Assembly (NCBI RefSeq): GCF_900101995.1
Contig: NZ_FNAS01000007.1
Location: 32,371 to 96,370, forward strand
DNA: 64,000 nucleotides
DNA from: Riemerella columbipharyngis
Lineage (GTDB): Bacteria > Bacteroidota > Bacteroidia > Flavobacteriales > Weeksellaceae
Reading direction: 5' to 3'
Part shown: piece by piece, positions 29,561-38,881 of the stretch
Position numbering within the stretch: position 1 is the stretch's first letter
How the letters are laid out: every line of letters starts with the position of its first letter
Made by a program: the position numbers and the translations under genes
The notes under the pieces: model-generated
Told to the model about the DNA's origin: nothing
The model's input: only the letters and a program-made list of their open reading frames with translations
Database searches by the model: none

Positions 29561-31141
29561 ATGAACGAAAAAATTTCGTTTCAGGATATAGATTCTATAC
29601 CGCAATTGATTAAAGATTTCCTCTCGGGGAAAAGAGAGGATTGTCGTAATTTCAATTTTTCAGTTCAAAATATAGAGCGGGTAATTTTTAAGAAAAAAGA
29701 CTTTTTCGACTCTGGTAAAAGACAGGTTTTGTCGGAAGCTCTTACAAATCAGTATCAAGGATATTCATTGTCCGATGGGCAAAAAGAAAACTTAGAAAAA
29801 ATAGCCTTAGAAAATACTTTTACCGTTACTACCGGACATCAGCTTAATTTATTCACGGGGCCGGTATTCTTTATTTATAAAATTATTCAAACCATCAAGA
29901 CTTGTGAATATCTGAAAGATAAATTTCCGGATTGTCATTTTGTGCCGTTGTTTTGGATGGCATCGGAGGATCACGATTTTGAGGAGATTAACCATTTTCA
30001 GACGGATAATGCGTACTATGGTACTTCTGAGAAAAGTGGAAATGCCGTAGGGAAAATAGTGGTGGAGGATACCCGTTTTGTAGCGCAGTTTAATGATGAT
30101 ATTAAGGGCTATGCTTATTCCGAACAGCTATCGGAGTATTTGTCGGCGGCTTATCCCAAAGGAGAAACATTAGCCTTTGCGATAAGAACCCTCTCACAGA
30201 GGTTATTTGCAGAGCATGGGCTTTTAGTCTTAGATGGTGATGATTCTCTTTTGAAATCCCAGATGACAACTGTTTTTGAAGATGAACTTACAAATCACCG
30301 TCTTTTCACTTGTTCTGCAAATACGGTAGAGCGACTAAGAGAAAATTATGGCAAAGTTCAAGTAAATCCTCGGGAAATAAATCTTTTCTATCTTTCGGAT
30401 ACCCGAAATCGTATAGAACGGGGGGCTGGCGGGTTCGAAGTAGTAGATAAAAACCAATCGTTTTCTACTCAAGAGCTTTTACAAGAGCTGAATACCCACC
30501 CTGAGCGTTTTAGTCCTAATGCTCTTATGCGTCCTGTTTATCAGGAAACGGTGCTTCCAAACATAGCCTACATAGGCGGTAATGCAGAGGTGATGTATTG
30601 GCTGGAGCTCGGAGATTATTTTGATTACTTAGGGCTGCCTTTTCCTATTTTGATACCTCGTAATTCGTTTGCTTTTGTTCCTGAAAAATTATTCTCAAAG
30701 GTAGAAAAGTTAGGTCTTTCCTTAACGGATTTTTACAACAATTATCGTGATAAGCTTAATCTCAGACTGGTAGAGCAGCACACTATTCAGACTTTGCTTT
30801 TTGAAAAAGAGCAAGTGGTAAGAGAAGCCTTTGAGGTAATTAAGGCTAAAGCTTCGTTTACGGAAAAAACATTTGTTAATCTGGTGGAGGCAGAGTCTGT
30901 AAGGCAGCTTAAGTCTTATGCTAAAATGAAAAAACGCCTCTTGAAAGCAGAACGCCGTAAGCATTACGAGGCATTTGAAAGAGCAGAGCGTATTGCAGAA
31001 ATACTGTCTCCTAATGAAAAATGGCAAGAGCGGCAGTATAATTTTAGCGTGTTTTTCAGGGACTTTGGGTTTGATTGGCTCAATGAATGCTACGAACTGA
31101 TAAATGTGGAAAAACCGATGATGATAGTGTCCTCTATTTAA
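29561..31141 (+). CDS. bshC: Bacillithiol biosynthesis cysteine-adding enzyme BshC
   Basis: The protein has 526 residues from ATG 29561. It shows the BshC pattern TGHQLNLFTGPVFFIYK, PLFWMASEDHDFEEI and GGNAEVMYWLELGDYF, then a C-terminal coiled coil. BshC adds cysteine to glucosaminyl-malate, the last step in making bacillithiol, the main low-molecular-weight thiol in many Firmicutes and Bacteroidota. A longer reading from TTG 29537 adds eight residues without support. bshA and bshB are not in the window. Confidence 0.9.
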   Translation: MNEKISFQDIDSIPQLIKDFLSGKREDCRNFNFSVQNIERVIFKKKDFFDSGKRQVLSEALTNQYQGYSLSDGQKENLEKIALENTFTVTTGHQLNLFTGPVFFIYKIIQTIKTCEYLKDKFPDCHFVPLFWMASEDHDFEEINHFQTDNAYYGTSEKSGNAVGKIVVEDTRFVAQFNDDIKGYAYSEQLSEYLSAAYPKGETLAFAIRTLSQRLFAEHGLLVLDGDDSLLKSQMTTVFEDELTNHRLFTCSANTVERLRENYGKVQVNPREINLFYLSDTRNRIERGAGGFEVVDKNQSFSTQELLQELNTHPERFSPNALMRPVYQETVLPNIAYIGGNAEVMYWLELGDYFDYLGLPFPILIPRNSFAFVPEKLFSKVEKLGLSLTDFYNNYRDKLNLRLVEQHTIQTLLFEKEQVVREAFEVIKAKASFTEKTFVNLVEAESVRQLKSYAKMKKRLLKAERRKHYEAFERAERIAEILSPNEKWQERQYNFSVFFRDFGFDWLNECYELINVEKPMMIVSSI

Positions 31142-31180
31142 TTTGAAAAATGTATTTTTGTATCCTATTATTTTAGATAA

Positions 31181-33100
31181 ATGAAAAAATTATTCATAGC
31201 ACCGATATTTTTATTCAGCTTTTTATTAAGTGCTCAGACGCATAAGGTATCCGCTAAGGAAACCCTTTATTCCATTTCAAAAAAATATGGAATGAGCCTT
31301 CAAGAGCTGTATAGACTAAACCCTAATCTGAAAGATGGAAAATTGCAGATAGGCGATGTCCTAAAAGTTTCTAAAAATGTAGTGGTGCAAAAACAACCCC
31401 AATCTTACGATACTAAGACTTCGGGTAAATATGGTAAAATTGTTTTGGAGCCAAAGCAAACCTTGTATGGTATTTCCCGCCAATACCATATATCCATAGA
31501 CGATTTGAAAAAACTCAATCCTAATTTGGAAATGAAAATAGGAGAGGAAGTGGTATTGCCGGAGGCGTTAATTCGCAAGTATGGAAATATGCAGCCAGCG
31601 GAAAATCATATAACTGCTGCTAAAGAGGAAAGTCCCACTCAAAAAACCGATACGCAGAAAGCAGGCGATACCTATACCGTTCAGCCTCACGATAATTACT
31701 ATAGACTTACCAAGCGTTTTAATATCAGTAAAAAAGAGTTGTTTCTTCTTAATCCGAGCTTAGAAGAAAGAGGACTTAGGCAGGGAGATGTAATTAGAAT
31801 TTTGCGTTCCGATGATAATGCAATTGACACAAATATCCCAAAATCCGAGTCACTGAAAAGAAATTCCGATAATGTAGAAATGACCAAGCCGGAGGCTTCG
31901 GATAATACTCATGGAGATAATGATAATTATCTTACTTATACCGTTCAGCAGGGAGATACCATTTTTGGGATTATCAATAGATTTGGTATTACATTAGATC
32001 AATTGGTGGCACTGAATTCTAAATTGGAATCAGGATTGAAATCCGGAATGATTCTTAGGATAAGAAAACTGGACTCATCTCCTTATCTCAAGAAAGGAGA
32101 TAATGGACTGAATGTTGTTTTAATGCTGCCTTTTGGCTTTGATGAAGGAGAGTTTAAGTACAGAAACTTGGCATTGGATTTTTTGCTTGGTGCTAAACTT
32201 GCCGTAGAAATGAATGTAAAAAAAGGATTGCCGATAAATTTAAATGTAATAGATGCAGGAGATGAAAGAACTTTCAAAAAATCGTTGAGACAAATCAATC
32301 CTGCGGATACCGACCTTATCGTGGGACCTCTGTTCAAATCTAATGTGATAGAAGTTTTGGATTATGTAAAAGGTTCTAACACTCCTGTGGTAGCACCATT
32401 TGCCAATAGTGAAGATATGTACGGCTATGGTAATTTGATTATCGTAGAAACCGACAAAAAAATATATGCACAGCGTATAGCCAAAGAGATTAAAGATATC
32501 TATTCCAACCAAAAGATATATATCGTTTCGGGTTCGGATAAAGATAATGCACAGTCGATCAAACAAAATCTTCCTGATGCCATCGGTGCCCAAGTGAAAA
32601 TAGTAGCATCGGCAGACGAAATAAAATCTGAAAAAAATATGATGACGGGGCAGAATATTCCTATCATTGCTGTTTTGGCCTCTGATGATGATAGTGTGGG
32701 TGAATCTTTCTCGAGCAAGGTCATAGAGCTTAGCAAAGAAGATGAGAGTTTGAGGACATTTAGTATGTTTTATACTCCTGCATTTGATACTCATTCGGGA
32801 GAGCTGGGCAAAGTGCATCTGGTTTATATAATGGATAGAAAAATCAATTCGGGAGGAGACTTTGAAAAAGAAGTTTTGGCCGCTTATAAATCCAAGTATT
32901 GCAAATCTCCTTCTAAATACGCTGTCGTTGGTTTTGATGTAATGAATGATATGCTTGCAAGAGAAGACAAAAAAGGACAAATCTTTAAGCATATGAATAA
33001 ATCTCAAACGGAGCTGGCAACCAAGTTTGAGTTTGAAAGAATAAAAGCTGATGGCGCCTATGTCAATACGGGCTATAGAGTCGTGAGATTGTTGCCTTAG
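31181..33100 (+). CDS. LysM-repeat protein with a substrate-binding-like C-terminal domain
   Basis: The 639-residue protein has a signal peptide (about 1-19), then four LysM repeats (about 20-64, 80-127, 163-207 and 250-294; the first and last contain KETLYSISKKYGMS and GDTIFGIINRFGIT), and a C-terminal region from about 310 resembling type 1 periplasmic binding folds (VVLMLPFGFDEGE). LysM binds peptidoglycan, so the protein probably anchors to the wall and senses or binds a ligand. The family is common in Bacteroidota but uncharacterised. Confidence 0.8.
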   Translation: MKKLFIAPIFLFSFLLSAQTHKVSAKETLYSISKKYGMSLQELYRLNPNLKDGKLQIGDVLKVSKNVVVQKQPQSYDTKTSGKYGKIVLEPKQTLYGISRQYHISIDDLKKLNPNLEMKIGEEVVLPEALIRKYGNMQPAENHITAAKEESPTQKTDTQKAGDTYTVQPHDNYYRLTKRFNISKKELFLLNPSLEERGLRQGDVIRILRSDDNAIDTNIPKSESLKRNSDNVEMTKPEASDNTHGDNDNYLTYTVQQGDTIFGIINRFGITLDQLVALNSKLESGLKSGMILRIRKLDSSPYLKKGDNGLNVVLMLPFGFDEGEFKYRNLALDFLLGAKLAVEMNVKKGLPINLNVIDAGDERTFKKSLRQINPADTDLIVGPLFKSNVIEVLDYVKGSNTPVVAPFANSEDMYGYGNLIIVETDKKIYAQRIAKEIKDIYSNQKIYIVSGSDKDNAQSIKQNLPDAIGAQVKIVASADEIKSEKNMMTGQNIPIIAVLASDDDSVGESFSSKVIELSKEDESLRTFSMFYTPAFDTHSGELGKVHLVYIMDRKINSGGDFEKEVLAAYKSKYCKSPSKYAVVGFDVMNDMLAREDKKGQIFKHMNKSQTELATKFEFERIKADGAYVNTGYRVVRLLP

Positions 33101-33140
33101 AAACGAAAATAATAGATACAGAAAAATTATACAGAAAAAA

Positions 33141-34016
33141 ATGAAAGCATTAGTGTTTCCCGGTCAGGGTTCCCAGTTTGTAGGAATGGGAAAGGAGCTC
33201 TACAATAGCAGAAAAGAGATTAAAGACTTAATGGAAAATGCCAATGAGATTTTAGGGTTCGATATTCTTAAAATAATGTTCGAAGGCTCCGAAGAAGATC
33301 TCAAAAAAACGAAAGTAACTCAGCCGGCGATATTTATCCACTCTGTAGCAATGGTAAAATCAATGGATGCTACGGGGGCTCAGATGGTTGCGGGGCATTC
33401 TTTAGGAGAGTTTTCCGCTTTGGTGGCCAATGGTGTATTATCTTTTGATGACGGACTGAGACTGGTTGCACAAAGATCGGAAGCTATGCAGGAAGCTTGT
33501 AATGTTAATCCTTCTTCTATGGCTGCTGTTTTAGGTTTAGAAGATGAAAAGGTAGAGGATATTTGCGGTACAATAGAGGGGATTGTGGTTCCGGCTAACT
33601 ATAATTGTCCGGGGCAGCTGGTTATTTCCGGAGAGACCAAAGCTGTGGAAGAGGCTTGTGCGAAACTTAAAGAAGCAGGTGCTAAACGAACTCTTATTTT
33701 ACCTGTAAATGGCGCTTTCCATTCACCTTTGATGAAACCTGCACAAGAAAAATTAGCCCAAGCAATCAATGAAACTAAGTTTAGAAAGCCTGGTATGGCA
33801 ATCTATCAAAACATTACCACTACGGCGGTAACCGATGAGCAGGAAATTAAACAAAATCTTATAGCACAGCTTACAGGTCCTGTAAAATGGACTCAGACCA
33901 TCAGAAATATGATTAAAGACGGTGCTACAACTTTTGTGGAAGTAGGTCCAGGTAAAACTTTACAAGGGCTTATAAAGAAAATAAACAGCGAAGTGAATAC
34001 TTCTTCTGCAATGTAA
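33141..34016 (+). CDS. fabD: Malonyl-CoA:acyl carrier protein transacylase
   Basis: The 291-residue protein carries FPGQGSQ (6-12), the nucleophile in GHS87LGE and the catalytic His194 in GAFHSPLM. FabD loads malonyl groups on ACP to start fatty acid elongation. It starts 40 bp after the LysM gene and ends at a bidirectional terminator shared with glyA. Confidence 0.95.
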   Translation: MKALVFPGQGSQFVGMGKELYNSRKEIKDLMENANEILGFDILKIMFEGSEEDLKKTKVTQPAIFIHSVAMVKSMDATGAQMVAGHSLGEFSALVANGVLSFDDGLRLVAQRSEAMQEACNVNPSSMAAVLGLEDEKVEDICGTIEGIVVPANYNCPGQLVISGETKAVEEACAKLKEAGAKRTLILPVNGAFHSPLMKPAQEKLAQAINETKFRKPGMAIYQNITTTAVTDEQEIKQNLIAQLTGPVKWTQTIRNMIKDGATTFVEVGPGKTLQGLIKKINSEVNTSSAM

Positions 34017-34039
34017 AAAAGTCTAAAAATAGGATAAAG

Positions 34040-34067
34040 AAAAAGCCTCGTGAATGCGAGGCTTTTT
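34040..34067. terminator. Bidirectional terminator between fabD and glyA
   Basis: AAAAAGCCTCG and CGAGGCTTTTT form a perfect 11-bp stem around TGAATG, with A and T runs on opposite sides, suited to ending transcription from both directions. Confidence 0.9.
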
Positions 34068-34074
34068 GTATGGT

Positions 34075-35343
34075 TTAATAGCAAAATAGAGGTCTGCCGT
34101 CCATTAGTTTCAGCACTTTTGCTTTTACTTCGTTTAGGATATTAGGATTGTTCAGGTTGTCCACTACCATAGAGATGAGTTCGGCGACATCGTCCATTTC
34201 TTTTTCCTGAAGTCCGCGAGTGGTGATGGCTGCTGTTCCCAGTCTGATACCCGAAGTGATAAAAGCAGATTTGTCATCAAAAGGAACCATATTCTTATTA
34301 CAAGTAATGTCTGCTTTTACCAGAGCTTTTTCGGTTTCTTTACCGTTTACCCCTTTGTTTCTAAGGTCTATAAGCATAAGATGGTTGTCGGTACCTCCGC
34401 TTACAATTTCAAAACCTCTTTCTATCATAGCGTTTGCTAATGCTTGGGTGTTTGAAATTACTCTTTTAGCATAAGCCTCAAACTTGTTGTCCAGTGCTTC
34501 CCCGAAGGCTACTGCTTTTCCGGCAATGATATGCTCTAAAGGACCGCCTTGTACCCCTGGGAATATAGCACTGTCCATCATGGCACTCATCATTTTTATT
34601 TCGCCCTTAGGCGTTTTGTGTCCCAGTGGATTTTCAAAGTCTTTACCTATCATAATCATTCCTCCTCTCGGGCCTCTCAGCGTTTTGTGGGTGGTCGTAG
34701 TTACGATGTGGCAGTGTTCAAAAGGAGAGTTGAGGAGTCCTTTAGCGATAAGTCCCGCCGGGTGTGCAATGTCTGCCCAGAGTATGGCGCCTACTTCATC
34801 TGCTGCTTCTCGGAATTTTTTGTAGTCTAAGTCTCTGGAATAAGCCGAAAATCCTGCAATGATGAGTTTAGGTTTTACTTCCAATGCTTTCTGCTTCATC
34901 GCTTCGTAGTCTATTCTTCCTGTTTCTCTATCGAGTCCGTAGAATTGGGCATTGTACTGTATTCCTGAGAAATTCACAAAAGAGCCGTGCGTAAGATGTC
35001 CTCCCATAGATAAATCCAAGCCTAATACTGTATCGCCGGGCTTAAGACAGGCTAAATATACGGCAGCATTAGCTTGAGAGCCGGAGTGAGGCTGTACATT
35101 GGCATACTCTACACCGAATAGTTCTTTGGCACGGTTGATTGCCAGTCTTTCTACTTCGTCCACCACTTCGCATCCTCCATAGTAGCGTCTTCCGGGGTAA
35201 CCCTCTGCGTATTTGTTTGTGAGGACGCTGCCTACGGCTTTCATTACATTTTCGGAAACAAAATTTTCTGATGCGATAAGCTCTAAGCCATTCGTCTGGC
35301 GGAGTCTTTCTTTTTCTATTAAATCAAAAATGATATCGTTCAT
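34075..35343 (-). CDS. glyA: Serine hydroxymethyltransferase
   Basis: The 422-residue protein has the PLP lysine K220 in [14 protein letters not shown], plus HSGSQAN and the N-terminal ASENFVSE. It interconverts serine and glycine with tetrahydrofolate, supplying one-carbon units. It is monocistronic and convergent with fabD. A TATATTTG element on the minus strand (35366-35373) lies just upstream. Confidence 0.96.
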   Translation of the reverse strand: MNDIIFDLIEKERLRQTNGLELIASENFVSENVMKAVGSVLTNKYAEGYPGRRYYGGCEVVDEVERLAINRAKELFGVEYANVQPHSGSQANAAVYLACLKPGDTVLGLDLSMGGHLTHGSFVNFSGIQYNAQFYGLDRETGRIDYEAMKQKALEVKPKLIIAGFSAYSRDLDYKKFREAADEVGAILWADIAHPAGLIAKGLLNSPFEHCHIVTTTTHKTLRGPRGGMIMIGKDFENPLGHKTPKGEIKMMSAMMDSAIFPGVQGGPLEHIIAGKAVAFGEALDNKFEAYAKRVISNTQALANAMIERGFEIVSGGTDNHLMLIDLRNKGVNGKETEKALVKADITCNKNMVPFDDKSAFITSGIRLGTAAITTRGLQEKEMDDVAELISMVVDNLNNPNILNEVKAKVLKLMDGRPLFCY

Positions 35344-35365
35344 AAGATAAAAAAATTATAATTCC

Positions 35366-35373
35366 CAAATATA
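35366..35373 (-). promoter_or_regulatory. Candidate -7 element TATATTTG for glyA
   Basis: It matches TAnnTTTG on the minus strand, 22 bp before the glyA start codon. Confidence 0.45.
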
Positions 35374-35515
35374 ATTAAAAATTGTAAATACACCATATAG
35401 TCAAGCGATTTTAATTTTAGAGGGGGATATGTGGATTGTCAATATTGAAAGTGTTTTGGAATATGTGTATGTGTTTTTTTTGTTATAAAAGTTTTTTAGT
35501 TATTAAAATAATGTA

Positions 35516-35523
35516 TATATTTG
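35516..35523 (+). promoter_or_regulatory. Candidate -7 element TATATTTG for the small membrane protein
   Basis: It matches TAnnTTTG, 22 bp before the ATG at 35546, which supports the small gene being real. Confidence 0.45.
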
Positions 35524-35545
35524 TAATCAATAAAAATATTGTATT

Positions 35546-35719
35546 ATGAAAACAGCGACTTTTTATTTAATTATCAGTTTAGTGATGAATGCCGTAGGTG
35601 TTTATCTAAAAGTAAACCATTTTAGTACTGCAGGGAGTGTTATCTTGTTGGGAGGATTGTTCTTCTGGGGTTCTTTTATTGTAAAGATCGTAAGAGGAGC
35701 TTTGAAAAGAGAAATTTAA
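35546..35719 (+). CDS. Small two-helix membrane protein, unknown
   Basis: A 57-residue frame (MKTATFYLIISLVMNAVG...) encodes two hydrophobic segments (about 4-19 and 29-47) and a basic tail (RGALKREI). It has its own candidate promoter and stands alone next to glyA. I do not recognise a family. Two helices with a positive tail suggest an inner membrane protein. Confidence 0.55.
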   Translation: MKTATFYLIISLVMNAVGVYLKVNHFSTAGSVILLGGLFFWGSFIVKIVRGALKREI

Positions 35720-36037
35720 TATTAAAATGAACGAAGAATATGTTATGAATTTTTAGGCATATTATTCGTATTTTTGCGGTAATTGTATTAAATCAATCAT
35801 TTTAAGCTGTTTTTTATTTCTGTATTTTCTATAAAAGAGCAACAATTATCATTTTGAAATCCGGTAGTCCGAAAGAGATTCTTTTAAGCGGAAAATGGTG
35901 TGTTTTGGTTGATAATATTTTTTAATTAAGCTTCAAAGCAAATATTGTATATTGCGAAAAAGATATAATAACCAAACGAATGATCGTGCCGGCAACCATT
36001 GTTTTTACTCTTAGTATTTTTAGAATTTAGAGAAAAA
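35720..36037. other. Intergenic patch with a diverged repeat copy
   Basis: No gene is seen in this 318-bp gap. Its right part holds copy 1 of a direct repeat (35931-36009) found again at 36922-37000. The rest is AT-rich without a recognisable frame. Confidence 0.5.
35931..36009. repeat. Direct repeat copy 1 (about 79 bp)
   Basis: It aligns with 36922-37000 with roughly 8-9 mismatches and no gaps, including the shared core AAATATTGTATATTGC and CATTGTTTTTAC. It lies 28 bp beyond the stop codon of the HTH gene. Confidence 0.85.
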
Positions 36038-36238
36038 CTAATCTTCCTCTTCCAGTATAAAAATTTCTTCTACGGGTTTGCCGAAATAACGGGCTATTTT
36101 CAATGCCAAAACAGTAGAAGGTGCATACTTGTTTTTTTCCATTGCATTGATGGTCTGCCGACTTACGGAGATTATTTTAGCCAATTCCTCTTGTGTAATG
36201 TTTTTGATGGCGCGCTGTACTTTTATCGTATTTTTCAT
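36038..36238 (-). CDS. Small Xre-type helix-turn-helix regulator
   Basis: The 66-residue protein is essentially a lone HTH_3 domain: QEELAKIISVSRQTINAMEKN is the helix-turn-helix, and the acidic tail ends EEED. It follows the membrane protein gene with 1 bp between stop and start, so the two are co-translated. Such HTH/membrane protein pairs are common in Bacteroidota and are thought to be self-regulating modules. Confidence 0.85.
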   Translation of the reverse strand: MKNTIKVQRAIKNITQEELAKIISVSRQTINAMEKNKYAPSTVLALKIARYFGKPVEEIFILEEED

Positions 36239-36239
36239 C

Positions 36240-36704
36240 TTAATTTTTGTTTTTCAATAATAAATAATGGAATCGTGCGATAAATAAGATGAGTATCAAA
36301 AACATCTGATAAATTATTACCCATAAAAAGAGTGTTCCGTAAACAAAAACGAACAGCAAGAAAAGCACCACGTAATTGATTAAAAATGCCCACTGGAAAG
36401 ATTGCAAGCGAAGATTGGCAATAAACTCATCTTCTATCACTTCCTGAGAGAAAGCTACCAATAAGCCTCCTATAATAAATGCACAGCCTGCGACGGTGAA
36501 GGTAAGATTGGTATGGATAAACTTAAAGTAAACTGTCTTGCCGAACGAATCATTATCCCCGATAATAGAAAAAACAGTTCCGCTGAAAGAATGAAATTGC
36601 TTGTCTGGCATAAATCCAGACCAAATCCAAAAAATTGCTGCTAAAGCCATCAACGCCCAACCAAAGTTCTTTACTCGGTGTGGCAATAAAAATTTTGTTT
36701 CCAT
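36240..36704 (-). CDS. Four-helix membrane protein paired with the HTH regulator
   Basis: The 154-residue protein has about four hydrophobic segments (near 13-30, 67-86, 103-122 and 125-147) and a short basic C-terminus. It is the first gene of a two-gene minus-strand operon with the HTH protein. The function is unknown; a membrane sensor for the regulator is one possibility. Confidence 0.7.
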   Translation of the reverse strand: METKFLLPHRVKNFGWALMALAAIFWIWSGFMPDKQFHSFSGTVFSIIGDNDSFGKTVYFKFIHTNLTFTVAGCAFIIGGLLVAFSQEVIEDEFIANLRLQSFQWAFLINYVVLFLLFVFVYGTLFLWVIIYQMFLILILFIARFHYLLLKNKN

Positions 36705-37079
36705 AAGTGTATTATTTAAAAATTATTATAGTACAAATGTAAAATAAAATTTCCTAAATATAAAGTATTTTTTACATTTTTTGTTTTAGATTTTTCCGAA
36801 GTACTTGGGCAATTGCACGACTTGCGTAAAGAAATGCGTTTAATCACTTATTGATAACCTCCCGTTAAAAGGGAAATTGCCAATCTCATAGGTAATAAGT
36901 AGAATAATTACTATGGCCAAGTTCCAAAGCAAATATTGTATATTGCCAAAAAGATGTGATAACCAAACGAATGACCGTGCCGGTAGCCATTGTTTTTACC
37001 TCAAATGCAGCTTGGTTCGCTTTCAACAAATGTTTATTAGAACTTAGCTGTTTGCCTGCTAAAATCATCGGAAATCCTT
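36705..37079. other. Gene-poor patch with a repeat copy and a possible gene tail
   Basis: This 375-bp region holds repeat copy 2 (36922-37000). On the plus strand, 36789-36843 reads as an open stretch ending LGQLHDLRKEMRLITY then a stop. It looks like the C-terminal end of a lost gene, which I cannot assign. A minus-strand frame across copy 2 (60 codons) is probably not a gene. Confidence 0.4.
36922..37000. repeat. Direct repeat copy 2 (about 79 bp)
   Basis: It is the partner of 35931-36009. It lies 80 bp beyond the stop codon of the 253-residue gene, so each minus-strand gene unit here is followed by one repeat copy. Confidence 0.85.
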
Positions 37080-37841
37080 TTAAAGTTTGTCCAACAAATC
37101 TTTCGGAAATCCATGTTTTATAAACTCATTGTAGTAAAATTCCTTTTGAGGGTGGTTGTTGGCATACGCCGCTTGCAACACTTCTCCATACCATTTACAA
37201 TCTTGTCTGAATTGCCGCATTGTAAGTCCGCTTCCTTCAAAAGTTGGTATTTTGATACTTGCCAAGAATTTTGTCCAAGTTTCTACATCAGAATTGTACA
37301 ACATAGGGAAACAATTATATTTTTCTTTTTCAAATAGAAATTTCCCCCATCGTTTGTCCCATGTTCTCTCCGAATCATCTATAATAGCTCTATTCACTTG
37401 ATATGCTTTTTTCAATTGTACTATTAAATGATATTTGTTTACATCTTGTGCGAAATTGTCAAAAACATACTCAGGGGAAAATAATCGAATGGCTGCTTTC
37501 AGCTTGTAATCAATAAACTCAATATGTTGGTTTCCTAATTCGAACAAAATCTTGTTTTTTAATGGAGTGTTAGCCTCATACAGTGTATCCAATATAAAGT
37601 CCATATACAAGCGATTATACACAGCTCCTTTATTGAGAGGATGATATACATGTCCTTTTTTATCTGAATTCTTTCCCTTGCTTACATACTTCGAAGCAAT
37701 CTTTGCTATTAGACGAATATCTTCTTCTTGGTCGCTGGTTGCCAATTCTTTCAAAACTCTTTGAAGTCTTCGTTTTTTATTGATTTTATCTATTTTCAAA
37801 TTTGAGAATTCTTCCCATATTTTTGAATGAGTTTTGTCCAT
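37080..37841 (-). CDS. Unrecognised 253-residue soluble protein
   Basis: The protein starts MDKTHSKIWEEFSNLKIDK, has no signal peptide or membrane helix, and is rich in charged, Tyr and Trp residues. I recognise no domain. The C-terminal half has many aromatic residues (TWDKRWGKFLFEKEKYNCF; FRQDCKWYGEVLQAAY). It lies in an accessory patch bounded by diverged repeats, so it may be a horizontally acquired cargo gene; a role in defence or regulation would be guesswork. Confidence 0.6.
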   Translation of the reverse strand: MDKTHSKIWEEFSNLKIDKINKKRRLQRVLKELATSDQEEDIRLIAKIASKYVSKGKNSDKKGHVYHPLNKGAVYNRLYMDFILDTLYEANTPLKNKILFELGNQHIEFIDYKLKAAIRLFSPEYVFDNFAQDVNKYHLIVQLKKAYQVNRAIIDDSERTWDKRWGKFLFEKEKYNCFPMLYNSDVETWTKFLASIKIPTFEGSGLTMRQFRQDCKWYGEVLQAAYANNHPQKEFYYNEFIKHGFPKDLLDKL

Positions 37842-38281
37842 CTTACTAATGTTTTTTTTAGGTGGTTTCTACTTTTGGGGCTCAAGATAATTTTTGTGTC
37901 AATTTACACAGGTAAAGATACAAATTTTATCTCTTTGGTTATATCTAAATTTGCATTCTTCTGCAATAAGGTCTCTTATTTTATGAAATATTTTTATTGT
38001 CGGGTAGGAAATACCAGAAATCTTACCTACTTTTTAGGCTTCAATATCAATCAAAACAGAGCTAAATTCTCTCTGGATTTTACTTCAGAAATTCTTGAAC
38101 AGGCGATATAATTGTTTTTTATTGATTAAGAATGGTTTAAAAGACATAAATATTCTTAATTTATCTTGAACCTAAATTAGCCTTTAATCTTGTCAGTAAC
38201 GCGTTAATTATAGCTTGTATATTTGTATTAGTCAAATATTTATCGTATCTTCGCTTGATTGAAAATGTAAAGTAATTAAAT
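37842..38281. other. 440-bp gap before the nos regulator, no confident gene
   Basis: A plus-strand frame (to 38111) is open for about 90 codons but starts inside the divergent gene and shows no recognisable domain or ribosome-binding context, so I do not call it. The right end holds the promoter of the Crp-family gene and a 10-bp palindrome TAACGCGTTA at 38197-38206. Confidence 0.4.
38222..38253 (+). promoter_or_regulatory. Candidate promoter of the Crp-family regulator
   Basis: TTTG (38222-38225) and TATCTTCG (38246-38253) are 20 bp apart, a near-consensus -33/-7 pair, 28 bp before the start codon at 38282. Confidence 0.45.
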
Positions 38282-38875
38282 ATGATTCTTAATATTGATG
38301 ATTACTTCTTAGAAAAAACTCAACCTATTATCAAAGAGTACAGCAAGGGAGATGTTATTATTAACGAAGGGGTAATTTCTGATTATTTTTTTTATCTAAA
38401 ATATGGAAAATTAGCAGTTTACAATTATACAGATGAAGGAAAAGAATTTTTGCAGCATAAGGTAGATGCAGAAGCGTTTTTTGGAGAGCCTGCGGTATTG
38501 CTGGAAAAGCCTTTCCCCGGTAGTGTGAAAGTAACTTCTGATAAAGCTGAAATTATAAAAATAAAACGAATAAAGTTCATGGATTTTCTAGTAACCCACC
38601 CTGAGCAATGTTTGGAATTTACAAAAAGAATAGCAACTAAAGCTATAGCTAAAAGTAATACACTTAAAAATATTATGTTCCAAAATCCCGAAGAGCGTAT
38701 CCTAAGGTTGTTTGAAAATTATAAGAAAGGTAATACTAAAGAGATGAAAATTAATATTACGAGGAACGAAATATCTCAAATGCTCGGGCTGAGAATAGAG
38801 ACTGTTATCAGGACTATTAAAAAAATGGAACATAGAGGTATTCTGAAAATTAAAAATGGAAAAGTATTTTATTGA
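38282..38875 (+). CDS. Crp/Fnr-family transcriptional regulator at the nos locus
   Basis: The 197-residue protein has an N-terminal cyclic-nucleotide-binding-like barrel (about 15-115) and a C-terminal winged helix with NEISQMLGLRIETVIRTIKK. Only one Cys is present, so it cannot carry an FNR-type [4Fe-4S] cluster. It resembles the DNR/NnrR class that senses NO or other signals. It heads the nos region, and a Crp-type palindrome lies between the divergent cytochrome genes at 40945-40960, so it probably regulates N2O respiration. Confidence 0.85.
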   Translation: MILNIDDYFLEKTQPIIKEYSKGDVIINEGVISDYFFYLKYGKLAVYNYTDEGKEFLQHKVDAEAFFGEPAVLLEKPFPGSVKVTSDKAEIIKIKRIKFMDFLVTHPEQCLEFTKRIATKAIAKSNTLKNIMFQNPEERILRLFENYKKGNTKEMKINITRNEISQMLGLRIETVIRTIKKMEHRGILKIKNGKVFY

Positions 38876-38881
38876 TTGTTT

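Noticed and set aside
32240..33007. 255-codon frame antisense to the LysM protein
   Set aside because: It overlaps a well-supported gene over its whole length, and its composition (Phe/Ile/Arg/Tyr-rich) is typical of a shadow frame.
35931..37000. Integron attC sites
   Set aside because: No convincing paired R'/R'' core boxes or long imperfect palindrome were found in the repeat, and no integrase is in the window.
36886..37068. 60-codon minus-strand frame across repeat copy 2
   Set aside because: The matching repeat at 35931 does not keep the frame or start, so the conserved unit is better read as non-coding.
37827..38111. 94-codon plus-strand frame before the nos regulator
   Set aside because: It starts within the divergent 253-residue gene, with no family resemblance and no promoter context.
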